47,856 bases of DNA from DATGEP01 sp035310125 (GCA_035310125.1 DATGEP010000084.1:1-47856); one strand, 5' to 3'; positions 1 through 7,103 are shown, counted from the first letter of the stretch. Notes: generated by a model from the sequence alone, not told the origin. Translations and numbers: made by a program.

Positions 1-188
1 CGGCGGCGATCGAGATCGCCCAACACGCGGTACGCTTCGTTGAGCCGCTGCATGCGCTCAAGGCTACCGGAGCCCGCCACATCGGGGTGGTAGCGTCGCG
101 CAAGCCGGCGATACGCTAAACGAATGGCAGCTTCGTCGGCTGCGGGAGGAACTTCCAGCAGGGCATAGTAATCGAGATCGTCGGCCAT
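1..188 (-). CDS. J-domain (DnaJ-like) protein, N-terminal part only
   Basis: Read on the minus strand, the first 62 codons give MADDLDYYALLEV, then a J domain with the HPD tripeptide in RYHPDV and the following helix ERMQRLNEAYRVLGD. J domains stimulate the ATPase of Hsp70 chaperones in the cytoplasm through HPD. The gene runs off the left edge, so it cannot be said whether it is a full DnaJ with zinc-finger and C-terminal domains or a short J-domain protein. The ATG at 188 is preceded by GGAG at a normal distance. It is co-directional with the paa operon, 103 bases downstream of the zinc-ribbon gene, and could be read through from it. The J domain itself is certain; the full identity is not. 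Confidence 0.85.
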   Translation of the reverse strand, partial: MADDLDYYALLEVPPAADEAAIRLAYRRLARRYHPDVAGSGSLERMQRLNEAYRVLGDLDRR

Positions 189-291
189 TTCCACTCCATG
201 TCGTGCCGCAAACTCAACCATAGCTTGGCATATCCCATCGGTAGGTGGCTACCTATGGATACGCGCGGATGCGCCAGGAGTTGAAAGGAGC

Positions 292-516
292 CTACTTATC
301 GGGTCGCGACTCCTGTTTGATGTACTCAAATGGCGTGTGGCAGGCACGGCAGTAGTATTGCTTTGTGGAGAGCTGCGAGCCGAAGAGCGACATTGGCTCG
401 GTGTCGCTCGATCGGCAGAACGGGCATGTAATAGCACGTTCCTGGGTGATGTCGCCTGCGTGATCTGGCGTGTGCATGGACGTAGATAGCGGCTGCTCGT
501 GCTTATTCGTGGTCAT
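292..516 (-). CDS. Small zinc-ribbon protein matching the C-terminal half of PaaD
   Basis: A 74-residue protein with a CPFC...CRAC pair of CxxC motifs and the stretch SDTEPMSLFGSQLSTKQYYC followed by HTPFEYIK. This matches the C-terminal zinc-ribbon of classical PaaD (CPxC, S.FGST, CxxC, PFxxFK), which in Escherichia coli is fused behind a DUF59/MIP18 domain in one chain. Here the DUF59 half is a separate gene (1600-1977), so PaaD seems split. PaaD is needed to mature the iron centre of the PaaABC(E) phenylacetyl-CoA epoxidase. The ATG at 516 overlaps the paaC stop in an ATGA, implying translational coupling. A longer reading frame begins upstream inside paaC, but those residues look like out-of-frame paaC. 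Confidence 0.8.
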   Translation of the reverse strand: MTTNKHEQPLSTSMHTPDHAGDITQERAITCPFCRSSDTEPMSLFGSQLSTKQYYCRACHTPFEYIKQESRPDK

Positions 517-1298
517 ACGGTCTCCCGCGCCAGGGCTGATAGATCGGCATGTGCCAGGCGGTACGTCGCGGCGTCCCAGCGATCCCACGGCAGCTGTTCG
601 GTCAACACAAACTGGGCGCCCTTCTTGGCAGCACGAACCGGGAGATCGAGCTTTTCGGCGGTGAGGATGGGGCCAACTTTCGCCAGAAAGTGTGCGCGCA
701 GGGTATCAGGTCCGGCATCGAGAATGCCATCACGGTGAAGCGGGTCTGTAGCGCCGGAAGGACCGAACCAGCAGAGCGTCTCCGCCCAATTGCGGCGTAG
801 CGCATCCTCACAGGTCGCGCGTACGGCACCCCCCTCCCGTGCGAGCCGCCGCACCCAGGCATCGCCGTGGGTGGCGTGAAGCTGCTCCTCCTGAAGCACC
901 TTGCGGCTGCGTCCGGCGAGCGGCTCGTAGGTGGAGGACTGCGCAGCCTCGAAGACGACGGTGAGCGCGTTGTCAGTCAGGAAGTTCGCCGCGACGAAGT
1001 CCATCCAATCGCTGAACGGCGTATCGAGCAGCGAGACACGCAGGAAGTTGGTACGAGTCTCCGGCTCGATCTCCGGTCCGGCGCCGGGCGCGAGCGTCTT
1101 GAGCAGGGGATAGAGGGCGCGGGCGTGGCCCAGCTCATCTTGCGCCATCGCGGCGGCGGCCACGGCGGACTCCAGCGTGGGGGCGCCACTGCACCATTCG
1201 GCATAGTTGCGGCCAAGGAAGTATTTGTTGTCGGCCAGCCGTGCGATGAGGCCGAAGAGGGCGTCATGGGTGGTAGGAGAAAAGGACTTTGCGGCCAT
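513..1298 (-). CDS. paaC: Phenylacetyl-CoA epoxidase subunit PaaC
   Basis: About 261 residues of the ferritin-like PaaC family, with the signature MAQDELGHARALYPLL near residue 51 and helical content throughout. PaaC is the structural, non-catalytic partner of PaaA in the multicomponent oxygenase that converts phenylacetyl-CoA to its ring 1,2-epoxide. The frame is open to a GTG at 1322 that overlaps the paaB stop (GTGA), but the ATG at 1298 has an AAGGAG nine bases upstream and gives the usual family length, so it is preferred. The gene ends in an ATGA overlap with the zinc-ribbon gene. Its position after paaB in a coupled operon supports the assignment. Confidence 0.9.
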   Translation of the reverse strand: MAAKSFSPTTHDALFGLIARLADNKYFLGRNYAEWCSGAPTLESAVAAAAMAQDELGHARALYPLLKTLAPGAGPEIEPETRTNFLRVSLLDTPFSDWMDFVAANFLTDNALTVVFEAAQSSTYEPLAGRSRKVLQEEQLHATHGDAWVRRLAREGGAVRATCEDALRRNWAETLCWFGPSGATDPLHRDGILDAGPDTLRAHFLAKVGPILTAEKLDLPVRAAKKGAQFVLTEQLPWDRWDAATYRLAHADLSALARETV

Positions 1299-1318
1299 CG
1301 CTACAGTCTCCTTGGTGC

Positions 1319-1603
1319 TCACGATGCGATAACCGTGCGCATGGTGTCGCGTGGAAAGACGACCATCTCGATCCAGGCGAACTCATCATAGATGCTGCGG
1401 GCGTAGACACAGGCCAGCTCTTCGTCGTCAGCCTCGACCGTGCCAATTTGGCGCAACGGATCTTCGTAGGCGCGGCGAGCCAGGACGAGCCAAACGCGGT
1501 CGGCCATGACGTGTGGATGCGCAAGTGGCGCGGTTGTGGCCGCCAGGGCTTCTGGAACGGTCTTGGGGTCATCCAGCGCATCGTACTCACTGATGTAGCT
1601 CAT
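1319..1603 (-). CDS. paaB: Phenylacetyl-CoA epoxidase subunit PaaB
   Basis: A 94-residue protein of the size expected for PaaB. It has the pattern VWLVLARRAYEDPLRQIGTV, then an alanine- and acid-rich helix (EELACVYARSIYDE) and a closing strand IEMVVFPRDTM, matching the small PaaB fold. PaaB bridges the PaaA-PaaC heterodimers of the phenylacetyl-CoA epoxidase. It is divergent from proteobacterial PaaB and its first 30 residues are unusual, so the call rests partly on the operon. The start overlaps the upstream paaD stop (ATGA) and its own stop overlaps a possible GTG of paaC, so translation of the whole set is probably coupled. Confidence 0.82.
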   Translation of the reverse strand: MSYISEYDALDDPKTVPEALAATTAPLAHPHVMADRVWLVLARRAYEDPLRQIGTVEADDEELACVYARSIYDEFAWIEMVVFPRDTMRTVIAS

Positions 1604-1977
1604 ACCGATACCCCCAAAAGGAGCAGCGCATCGCGGCCATCATCGGTGAGGCGGGCCTTCGTCCAGACCGGCTCCCACACGACATCTATAACCACCGACT
1701 CGATGCCGGGCACACGAAGCAGCCGCCGGTGGATGTCGCTTTCGATCATCTCCGTGGCGGGGCAGCCCATCGCGGTGTAGGTGAGCTGGATGACAGCGGT
1801 GGCATCTTCGCGGCGGGCATCCACGATCATGCCCATGTCCACGAGTGAGATACCCATCTCGGGGTCTTCCACCTCGCGCAGCGCGTCCCAGAGCGGGTCG
1901 TGCGGGTAGCCGGGACAATCCGAGTGCCCACCGGACGCCCCTACGGCCTGTACCGAGTCACGCGTAGAGGGGGTCAT
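1600..1977 (-). CDS. paaD: PaaD, DUF59/MIP18 half only
   Basis: A 125-residue DUF59 (MIP18) domain protein: LREVEDPEMGISLVDMGMI, then TYTAMGCPATEMIESDI with the conserved Cys before Pro, then VVWEPVWTKARLTDDGRD. This is the N-terminal half of PaaD, an iron-sulfur or iron-centre maturation factor for phenylacetyl-CoA epoxidase. The C-terminal zinc ribbon is missing and appears as a separate gene at 292-516. The ATG at 1977 shares one base with the paaA stop (TGATG) and has GGAGG upstream; a GTG one codon earlier is less likely. Residues about 12-19 are encoded by a copy of a palindromic intergenic repeat (1922-1945), so the N-terminal tail looks inserted. Family certain, role from context. Confidence 0.88.
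   Translation of the reverse strand: MTPSTRDSVQAVGASGGHSDCPGYPHDPLWDALREVEDPEMGISLVDMGMIVDARREDATAVIQLTYTAMGCPATEMIESDIHRRLLRVPGIESVVIDVVWEPVWTKARLTDDGRDALLLLGVSV
1922..1945. repeat. REP-like palindrome copy inside the 5' end of paaD
   Basis: The segment containing CCCACCGGACGCCCCTAC matches the right arm and flank of the palindrome found twice at 3064-3157. The left arm has decayed. It lies in frame inside paaD and encodes V-G-A-S-G-G-H-S of the N-terminal tail, upstream of the conserved DUF59 domain. Confidence 0.65.
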
Positions 1978-2921
1978 CACGCCACCTCCAGCAGACGCGC
2001 AAGGCCGCGATTACCGCGCTGCACCTGCGCGACGAACTCGGCATTGCTGGGACCGCGCTGCTTCCAGCGCGTCATCACGGCGTCCCACGTAATGGCGCCG
2101 TCTTCGAGGAGCCACCGCTTATTCTTCTCATCGAAGGCGGCGGGGAAGGCACAATCAACGACCCACTTCTTTGTGCTCTCGTCGTAATGCGCGGGCACGT
2201 TGAAATTGAGCTCCTGGCAGAGCGGAACGGCGGTGCTCATCCACGTCTGGCGCAGCTCGTCGTTGCTCTTGCCCTTGAAGCCGAAGCCAAGCTGCTCGCC
2301 GTGTTTCTTGAGGTCGTCGGGCAGGCCAAACCACTCGACGGTGAGCAGGAACATCCAGTTGATAGCGTTCTGCAAACGTTCGTGCTCAGCGGGATCGGGG
2401 GCCAGCTTGCGCAGCCATTGCTCGCCATGACGCAGATGGAACGTTTCTTCCTTGTCCACCTTTGTCAGCGCCCGCTTCCAGGGGCCGAAGGTGGTGCTCG
2501 TGTAGATGTCGCCGAGGAGACAATAGCCGGCGCGGTCATAGAAGGCATTGGCCACGACCAGCTCATAGAAGCTGTCCAGCGGCACATCGAAGGCGTAGGG
2601 GTACTTCCATTTGACAGGATCGCGGCGGTAGATCAGCTCTTCGGTATCCACGCCGAGGTCGCGTAGCAGACGATAGGCGATATGGGCATGGCCAAGCTCG
2701 TCCTGCACGATGGCGATGGCCGAGCCGAAGGAGTTGATATTCGGCGCAAAGCGGGCCGCATGCAGGTAGGCGGGCGCGGAGATGAGCTCGGTATCAGCCG
2801 AGACGGTCAGAATGCGCTTGATGCCCTCTAGATAGGTAGGACTCATGTGCTCGACGCTCTCGACCAGCTTATGCGCACGAATGCGCTCCAGGACGGCGGT
2901 ATCGGTCAGCGGCGCGTGCAT
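1977..2921 (-). CDS. paaA: Phenylacetyl-CoA epoxidase catalytic subunit PaaA
   Basis: About 314 residues of the PaaA family, the catalytic di-iron subunit that epoxidises the ring of phenylacetyl-CoA in aerobic phenylacetate breakdown. Iron-ligand motifs are visible: E45 in ADTELISAP, E75xxH78 in VQDELGHAH, and E159xxH162 in KEETFHLRHGEQW. The C-terminal part (WVVDCAFPAAFDEKNKRW) also fits. The ORF is open to a GTG at 2927, but the ATG at 2921 lies nine bases behind a strong AGGAGG and is preferred. It is the first gene of the operon, with a good promoter at 3012-3040. The reductase PaaE, the ligase PaaK and later pathway genes are not in this window. Confidence 0.95.
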   Translation of the reverse strand: MHAPLTDTAVLERIRAHKLVESVEHMSPTYLEGIKRILTVSADTELISAPAYLHAARFAPNINSFGSAIAIVQDELGHAHIAYRLLRDLGVDTEELIYRRDPVKWKYPYAFDVPLDSFYELVVANAFYDRAGYCLLGDIYTSTTFGPWKRALTKVDKEETFHLRHGEQWLRKLAPDPAEHERLQNAINWMFLLTVEWFGLPDDLKKHGEQLGFGFKGKSNDELRQTWMSTAVPLCQELNFNVPAHYDESTKKWVVDCAFPAAFDEKNKRWLLEDGAITWDAVMTRWKQRGPSNAEFVAQVQRGNRGLARLLEVA

Positions 2922-3011
2922 ATGCACTTCCCTCCTGGTACCTGGGATGGTGTGGATTGCCAGATGCTATCCAGATGCGGCAGAGACTGATATCTCTATT
3001 TGGATATATGC

Positions 3012-3040
3012 ATCTTACCGTGCGGGATAGGGCATGTCAA
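3012..3040 (-). promoter_or_regulatory. Promoter of the paa operon
   Basis: On the minus strand there is TTGACA (3040-3035), a 17-base spacer and TAAGAT (3017-3012), about 90 bases before paaA. A second TTGACA stands immediately upstream (3046-3041), giving a tandem -35. Between promoter and gene lie the imperfect inverted repeat ATATC/GATAT and two CAGATGC direct repeats, possible operator elements. Confidence 0.7.
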
Positions 3041-3063
3041 TGTCAAGGAAGGCGGAACCTGGC

Positions 3064-3086
3064 GGGCGTCCACCGGACGCCCCTAC
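3064..3086. repeat. REP-like palindrome, intact copy
   Basis: GGGCGTCC-ACC-GGACGCCC is a perfect 8-base inverted repeat with a 3-base loop, followed by CTAC. It recurs in degenerate form at 3137-3157 and inside paaD at 1922-1945. It lies between the promoter of paa and the end of the next gene. Confidence 0.75.
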
Positions 3087-3136
3087 ACTGCCACGCAAGC
3101 CGCGCTTGAATGGCGACGGATACACGCGGCGCGGAT

Positions 3137-3157
3137 GGCGTCCACCGGGCGCCCCTA
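3137..3157. repeat. REP-like palindrome, second copy
   Basis: GGCGTCC-ACC-GGGCGCC with following CCTAG, the same element as 3064-3086 with one changed base in the right arm. It stands 50 bases from the first copy, suggesting local duplication. Confidence 0.65.
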
Positions 3158-3171
3158 GGCGGCCACGAGAG

Positions 3172-3192
3172 CCCCGCCCGCAGCGGGCGGGG
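3172..3192. terminator. GC-rich hairpin after the hypothetical gene
   Basis: CCCCGCCCG-CAG-CGGGCGGGG is a perfect 9-base stem with a 3-base loop, 10 bases beyond the stop of the minus-strand gene at 3203. There is no T-run after it, so it could be a terminator or simply another palindromic repeat. Confidence 0.45.
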
Positions 3193-3202
3193 GGTCGGTG
3201 GA

Positions 3203-3895
3203 TCATTTCGTTGGCGTCGGTGTGCCCGATTGCGGCGCGTTGATCCGCTGTTGGAGCGCGCGGAGGTAGGTTTCAGTACTCTGGATCTGGTTGTCCGTGT
3301 AGCTGGCGTAGGCGTTGAGGACGGTCGTGTCGGGCAGATTGGTGCGCCAGAGTGTGAGCAAGGCGTGGAGATTCGTAAGCCAGTCTACGGTGATGTTGAC
3401 GCGGGTGAGATCGTCGTGTGCGGTCTGGACGGCGCTCGCAAGCACCGACAGGGCATCGCCCGCGACCGTCACAGCAAGCTGGGAGAGCGGGACGACAAGC
3501 TTATCGAACGCGAAGCGCTCGACACCGGCGATGTCTATTGCGGCTTCGATGCTGACGCCTTCGAGCTGCTTCAGCTCGTTCAGCACGGCCTGCCGGCCCG
3601 CCTCGATGCCTGACTGAAATGCCTGATCCAGCTCGGATTTGGTATACTCGCCGGCCTTCTGCAAGAGGCTCGGGCCGAACTCGACGGCGCCCGCGCAGAC
3701 GGCGGCCGCCGCCACGACACCACCACCCGTGAGCAGCGCGCGCCGACGCAGGCGGTGGCGCCCACGCTTGCGCTCGGCTTGATCCAGCGCCCTGGCGAGG
3801 TCGTTGGGATTTACCTGTGCGGGCGCGGTCGTCGCTGGCACGTCAGACGGGACAGAATATGACTGCTGGGGGATCGGAGTGTTCTCAGGCGACAT
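3203..3895 (-). CDS. Hypothetical protein with one N-terminal membrane segment
   Basis: A 230-residue protein I do not recognise. Residues 1-34 are polar and probably disordered. A basic patch (RKRGRHRLRRRALL) is followed by one hydrophobic, alanine-rich segment (about 53-72), so the rest is likely outside the cell. The arrangement RRRALLTGGG resembles a Tat signal but the twin-arginine motif is poor. The remaining region is helical, with heptad-like hydrophobic spacing (KSELDQAFQSGIEAGRQAVL), and ends in a Thr/Pro tail (SGTPTPTK). It has its own promoter (3973-4002) and is probably monocistronic. It might be a surface or wall-associated helical protein; no function can be assigned. Confidence 0.75.
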   Translation of the reverse strand: MSPENTPIPQQSYSVPSDVPATTAPAQVNPNDLARALDQAERKRGRHRLRRRALLTGGGVVAAAAVCAGAVEFGPSLLQKAGEYTKSELDQAFQSGIEAGRQAVLNELKQLEGVSIEAAIDIAGVERFAFDKLVVPLSQLAVTVAGDALSVLASAVQTAHDDLTRVNITVDWLTNLHALLTLWRTNLPDTTVLNAYASYTDNQIQSTETYLRALQQRINAPQSGTPTPTK

Positions 3896-3972
3896 ACTTC
3901 AACCTCGGCCTTCGTGTGTTGGGTGGCGTTCGACGCGAACGGGACACCCTGAGCCTGCCAGTACGTGAGACG

Positions 3973-4002
3973 AGTATACGTACCAGCAGGCACGCGCGTC
4001 AA
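3973..4002 (-). promoter_or_regulatory. Promoter of the 3203-3895 gene
   Basis: On the minus strand TTGACG (4002-3997), an 18-base spacer and TATACT (3978-3973), each hexamer matching the sigma-70 type consensus in five of six places. It would give a leader of about 70 bases. Confidence 0.65.
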
Positions 4003-4065
4003 CAGGCGACGGCGTGCGCGCTGAGCGTGCGACCGCATGGCAACGGCAGCGGATGCCCAAAAGGT

Positions 4066-4210
4066 GCCTCACCCCCCGGCCCTCGCCCAGTGGGCGAGGG
4101 GAGATGGTGGTTGCCGATTCTGCCGGAATCTGAGATTCTTCGGCGGAGGTGCTTGCCGATTCTGCCGGAATCTGAACCTCATTCCCAGCCCCTCGCCCAC
4201 CGGGAGAGGT
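4066..4210. repeat. Mosaic of palindromes and a 23-base direct repeat
   Basis: This 145-base block lies in the gene-free stretch 3896-4631. It holds a perfect hairpin CCCTCGCCCA-G-TGGGCGAGGG (4080-4100) and an imperfect one (4191-4209), each preceded by a CCTCA.CCC.GCCC-like sequence, so they look like two copies of one element. Between them an identical 23-base sequence occurs twice (4111-4133 and 4153-4175), itself containing the inverted repeat GATTC...GAATC. I see no coding potential in it. Confidence 0.7.
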
Positions 4211-4631
4211 GGTACGGGTCGGCGAAACGCCACCGATTCGATATGGCGGCGGAAAGCACAAAGGCGCCGCATCCACATACAGAGGAAGTGGCACCTTTTT
4301 CGGGCTGACCGAGAGATGTGGGCAAATAATACTGCGTCGCACCACATCGTTGTAGTTTGTCGCCCTGCCAAGCCACGAGTGCGCCACGGGAGCAAGGAAC
4401 TATTTTAAAGGGTATGACCCAACGCCGTATGACACATGCGGCGTTCCAACGTCACACGCCAGGAGCAAGGAGTTTGCGGCACATCCCGCGAAAGCCTAAT
4501 CGCATCATTACTCATAGGGAAGGGGTGGAGTGGCGAGACGGGAATGGAGGACTCCCGCGCTCGCACACACTGCATATTAGGTATACTGCTTGACAGAGGC
4601 GTTTGACTCACGAGTTTCGCGGAGGTGGTTC
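4211..4631. other. Gene-free stretch before the 4632 gene
   Basis: No convincing gene on either strand. The short overlapping frames here lack ribosome sites and protein-like composition. A TATACT at 4582-4587 could serve as a -10 for the gene at 4632, but no good -35 stands 16-18 bases before it. Confidence 0.4.
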
Positions 4632-5105
4632 GTGTTTGATATCGAGACAATATCAGTCGCCGAGTCGGGAGCAACTAAGGCACTCGAACAGCGAGAAAAG
4701 GAACTAGCTGCCTTTTACGAGAGAGCCAAGCACGTCATGGAGTCGGTCTCACAGAACGAAGTGCCAGAAGGAGACACACTTCGGACTCATCAGGAGTCGG
4801 GAGATACCAGAAGGCAGCTCGCAACGGAATTGAACTCTCGCTATGGAGGCGCACTGGACGCTGCGGAGAGGGAGATCAGGCTGTTGACGACGCGGCGGGA
4901 CCGACTGCATGTCCTTGAAGACTGGAGTAAGGAAGACCCCGACCTGATGCGGTCCATCGACGAGGTGATCGTCAACCAATTAAAGGCATCCAAGCGGAGG
5001 CAACGGCGGATCACCTTTGCGTTGGCAATCACATCTCTCATCGTCGGGTGGTTGCTCTCAGCTATCGCTCCCGTCACGGTCATTGCCCGGCTCGTCGGCC
5101 ATTAG
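4632..5105 (+). CDS. Hypothetical coiled-coil protein with C-terminal membrane anchor
   Basis: Unrecognised protein of 157 residues if translation starts at the GTG at 4632, which sits six bases after GGAGG. The frame is open back to a TTG at 4590 that has no ribosome site. The chain is mostly charged helix (ATKALEQREKELAAFYERAK; AAEREIRLLTTRRDRLHVLE) and likely coiled coil. Near the C-terminus a basic stretch (KASKRRQRR) precedes one hydrophobic segment (about residues 127-147), so it is probably a tail-anchored protein with its helices in the cytoplasm. Its codon use looks slightly less GC-biased than its neighbours. It sits alone between repeat-rich DNA and a transposase remnant, so horizontal acquisition is possible. 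Confidence 0.6.
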   Translation: MFDIETISVAESGATKALEQREKELAAFYERAKHVMESVSQNEVPEGDTLRTHQESGDTRRQLATELNSRYGGALDAAEREIRLLTTRRDRLHVLEDWSKEDPDLMRSIDEVIVNQLKASKRRQRRITFALAITSLIVGWLLSAIAPVTVIARLVGH

Positions 5106-5134
5106 TCGCTGGAGACACAAACGTGACGAAAACT

Positions 5135-5392
5135 GAAACGGACGACCTGGTGGCCGCCCCGCACGCGTGGCGCGGCGCCGGTTCCGCACGCCGTCGGGGC
5201 CGTCGGCGTTGTAGCGACGGGTGATGGGGCCGATCCAATACGCGGAATAGCCCATCACGCCGCCAGCCAGCAGCCAGAGGAAGTGCCCTTGACTGCCCAG
5301 TGGCTGCGCTCGAACGGATCATCTGCGCGGCGGTAGCGGGCAGGGAGTTCGTCGTCAGTCAGGTGGGGTGCGCGCTGGATGTGTCGTGGCAT
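5135..5392 (-). pseudogene. Decayed IS630-type transposase, N-terminal part
   Basis: Read on the minus strand from the ATG at 5392, one frame gives MPRHIQRAPHLTDDELPARY, then RRADDPFERSHWAVK, then a stop. A shifted frame continues with GYSAYWIGPITRRYNADGPD, then GVRNRRRATRAG, up to about 5135. Together these resemble the N-terminal helix-turn-helix region of IS630-like transposases (ELEARYR..DPVERSHW...YS..WI..I.RRYN..GPDG..DRR). The two halves lie in different frames with missing sequence between them, and no catalytic DDE domain follows. It is therefore a dead remnant. Terminal repeats were not found. Confidence 0.7.
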
Positions 5393-5641
5393 GCCCCCCG
5401 TTCTACGGTCGCATGCTGCGACACGGTATTATATTGAGCTCCGACTTATTGCTTTTGATGGCGTAGACCATGTGTTCTAGGATGTCAAGAGAAGGCGAGA
5501 CTTGCAGGAGACGCGAAGCAGGGAGGTACGTGGGATCAGTTTTTGGAAGGTGCCCCCTGTTCCATCACGATGTGCGGGCATCTCCTACAATCGAGGATGT
5601 AGCTGGCGTATTGACAACGATGGCAAAGGAGCGGCGTGCAG

Positions 5642-6652
5642 ATGAAAATCAAGCGACTGGGGCGGACCGGGCTGAACGTGACGGAGGTCTGCCTCGGCAC
5701 GATGACGTTCGGCAACCAGGCGGATGAGGAGACGGCGTTCGCGATCATGGATGTGGCGGATCGGGCGGGGGTAAGCTTCTTCGATACGGCGGATGCATAC
5801 CCGCTTGGCGGCGATCTGGAGATGAACGGGCGGACGGAGGAGATTGTCGGCAGGTGGCTGCGCGAGCGCGGCGCCAGGGAACGCATCGTGCTGGCGACGA
5901 AGTGCCGCAACGCGATGGGGCCGGGACCGAATGACGCAGGGCTGAGCCGCAAGCACATTCTGGCGGCCTGCGAGGCGAGCCTGCGCCGGTTGGGAACCGA
6001 TTACATTGATCTGTATCAGGTGCATTCGCCGGACCCGGAGACGCCCATCGAGGAGACGTTGCGGGCGCTGGACGATCTGGTGCGCGCGGGCAAGGTGCGC
6101 TATATCGGCTGCTCGAACTATCCGGCTTGGCGGCTGGCCGAGGCGCTGTGGACGAGCGATAAGCTGGGACTGGCGCGCTTCGATTGCGACCAGCCACGCT
6201 ACAACCTTCTCTTCCGCATGATCGAGGATGAGATTCTGCCGCTCTGCCGGGCGCATGGCGTCGGCGTGATCGCGTACAATCCGCTGGCAGCGGGCATGCT
6301 GACAGGGCGCTATCAGAAGGGACAGGCGGTGCGGGAGGGGACGCGCTTCAGCTTGAAGCATAGCGGCGAGCTCTATCAGCAGCGATACTGGAATGAGACG
6401 ATGATGGACGCTGCGCAACACCTCGGTGACTTTATGCGCAATCGTGGGAAGAGTCTGACGCATGCCGCGCTGGCATGGGTGCTGGCGCAGCCCGGCATCA
6501 CCAGCGCGATTCTGGGCGCGAGCCGGCCCGAGCAGCTCGAAGATAGCCTACACGGTGTGGACGTGACGCTGGATGCGGAAGAGCTGGCTGCCTGTGATGA
6601 TGTCTGGTACGAGCTGCCGCGCCAGCGCGATCCCGGCGTGGCGCGGCGGTAA
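5642..6652 (+). CDS. Aldo/keto reductase
   Basis: A 336-residue aldo/keto reductase of the YajO/Tas-like branch, a cytoplasmic NADPH-dependent TIM barrel acting on carbonyl compounds. The tetrad is visible: Asp and Tyr in FFDTADAYPLGG, Lys in VLATKCRN, His in YQVHSPDPETP. The cofactor end is recognisable in GCSNYPAWRLAEAL and in AILGASRPEQLEDSLHGVDV. AAAGGAG ends at 5631; the ATG at 5642 gives the usual MKIKRLGRTGLNV start, while a GTG at 5636 is the alternative. A possible -10, TACAAT, lies at 5586-5591. It stands alone between a transposon remnant and a truncated gene, so neighbours say nothing about its substrate. Confidence 0.93.
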   Translation: MKIKRLGRTGLNVTEVCLGTMTFGNQADEETAFAIMDVADRAGVSFFDTADAYPLGGDLEMNGRTEEIVGRWLRERGARERIVLATKCRNAMGPGPNDAGLSRKHILAACEASLRRLGTDYIDLYQVHSPDPETPIEETLRALDDLVRAGKVRYIGCSNYPAWRLAEALWTSDKLGLARFDCDQPRYNLLFRMIEDEILPLCRAHGVGVIAYNPLAAGMLTGRYQKGQAVREGTRFSLKHSGELYQQRYWNETMMDAAQHLGDFMRNRGKSLTHAALAWVLAQPGITSAILGASRPEQLEDSLHGVDVTLDAEELAACDDVWYELPRQRDPGVARR

Positions 6653-6794
6653 TCACACTGCCGGCGATGACGCTGTAGATCTCGGCCGATACCCGGTCGC
6701 CGGCAGGACAAGCTGACATCAGATGAGAACCTTCCGTGGTCGCTTGCCTGTTTGACAGGCTGCGTGTGCCTATCGAGCGGAAGGGAGGGGAGCC

Positions 6795-6886
6795 GTGTTT
6801 ACACACGCGATGCGGTGGATGTACAGAGCGTATGCCTGGCTCGTCCTGGTGGCGGTGATCGTACAGTTCCTTCTCGCGATCACCAC
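6795..6886 (+). pseudogene. Truncated small membrane protein (DUF6220-like start)
   Basis: After a strong ribosome site (GGGAGGGG) a GTG opens MFTHAMRWMYRAYAWLVLV then AVIVQFLLA, a first membrane helix like that of small four-helix DUF6220 proteins (W.YR..AWL...VVVQF.LAG). After FLLA the resemblance stops, and the frame runs into arginine-rich, palindrome-bearing DNA with no further hydrophobic segments. I read it as a gene broken by inserted repeat sequence. The family name is tentative because only one helix remains. Confidence 0.45.
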
Positions 6887-6942
6887 GCCAGGTAAGAATC
6901 CGCGCGGGCGCGGCAGCGAACCGTTCGCTCTGCGACGTCATG

Positions 6943-6960
6943 CAGGGCGTGCCCGCCCTG
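6943..6960. repeat. Short palindrome in the truncated region
   Basis: CAGGGCG-TGCC-CGCCCTG, 7-base arms with a 4-base loop, within the sequence that interrupts the small membrane gene. It resembles the short REP-like hairpins elsewhere in the window. Confidence 0.5.
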
Positions 6961-7067
6961 TTGCCCGGACCCCTCGCCCTTGTCGCGGACGAAGCGCAAA
7001 AAGTCTGCGTCGTGTACGATACCTGCTGCCAATCCCCACGGCGTGGCGATCATCGCGTCGCCCTGCC

Positions 7068-7103
7068 GGTGCTTGTGGTACTTGCGGTGCTTGCGGTGCT
7101 TGC
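7068..7103. repeat. Four tandem 9-base repeats touching a -35 box
   Basis: GGTGCTTGT, GGTACTTGC, GGTGCTTGC, GGTGCTTGC stand head to tail at 7068-7076, 7077-7085, 7086-7094 and 7095-7103, and the next base begins TTGACA. The position suggests an activator or repressor binding array, though a simple tandem duplication cannot be excluded. Confidence 0.7.

Noticed and set aside
4590..4595. TTGACA as a -35 box
   Set aside because: No -10-like hexamer occurs 16-18 bases downstream; the bases are better read as upstream of the GTG start at 4632.
5585..6463. Minus-strand open frame of 292 codons
   Set aside because: Antisense to the aldo/keto reductase, whose motifs are complete.
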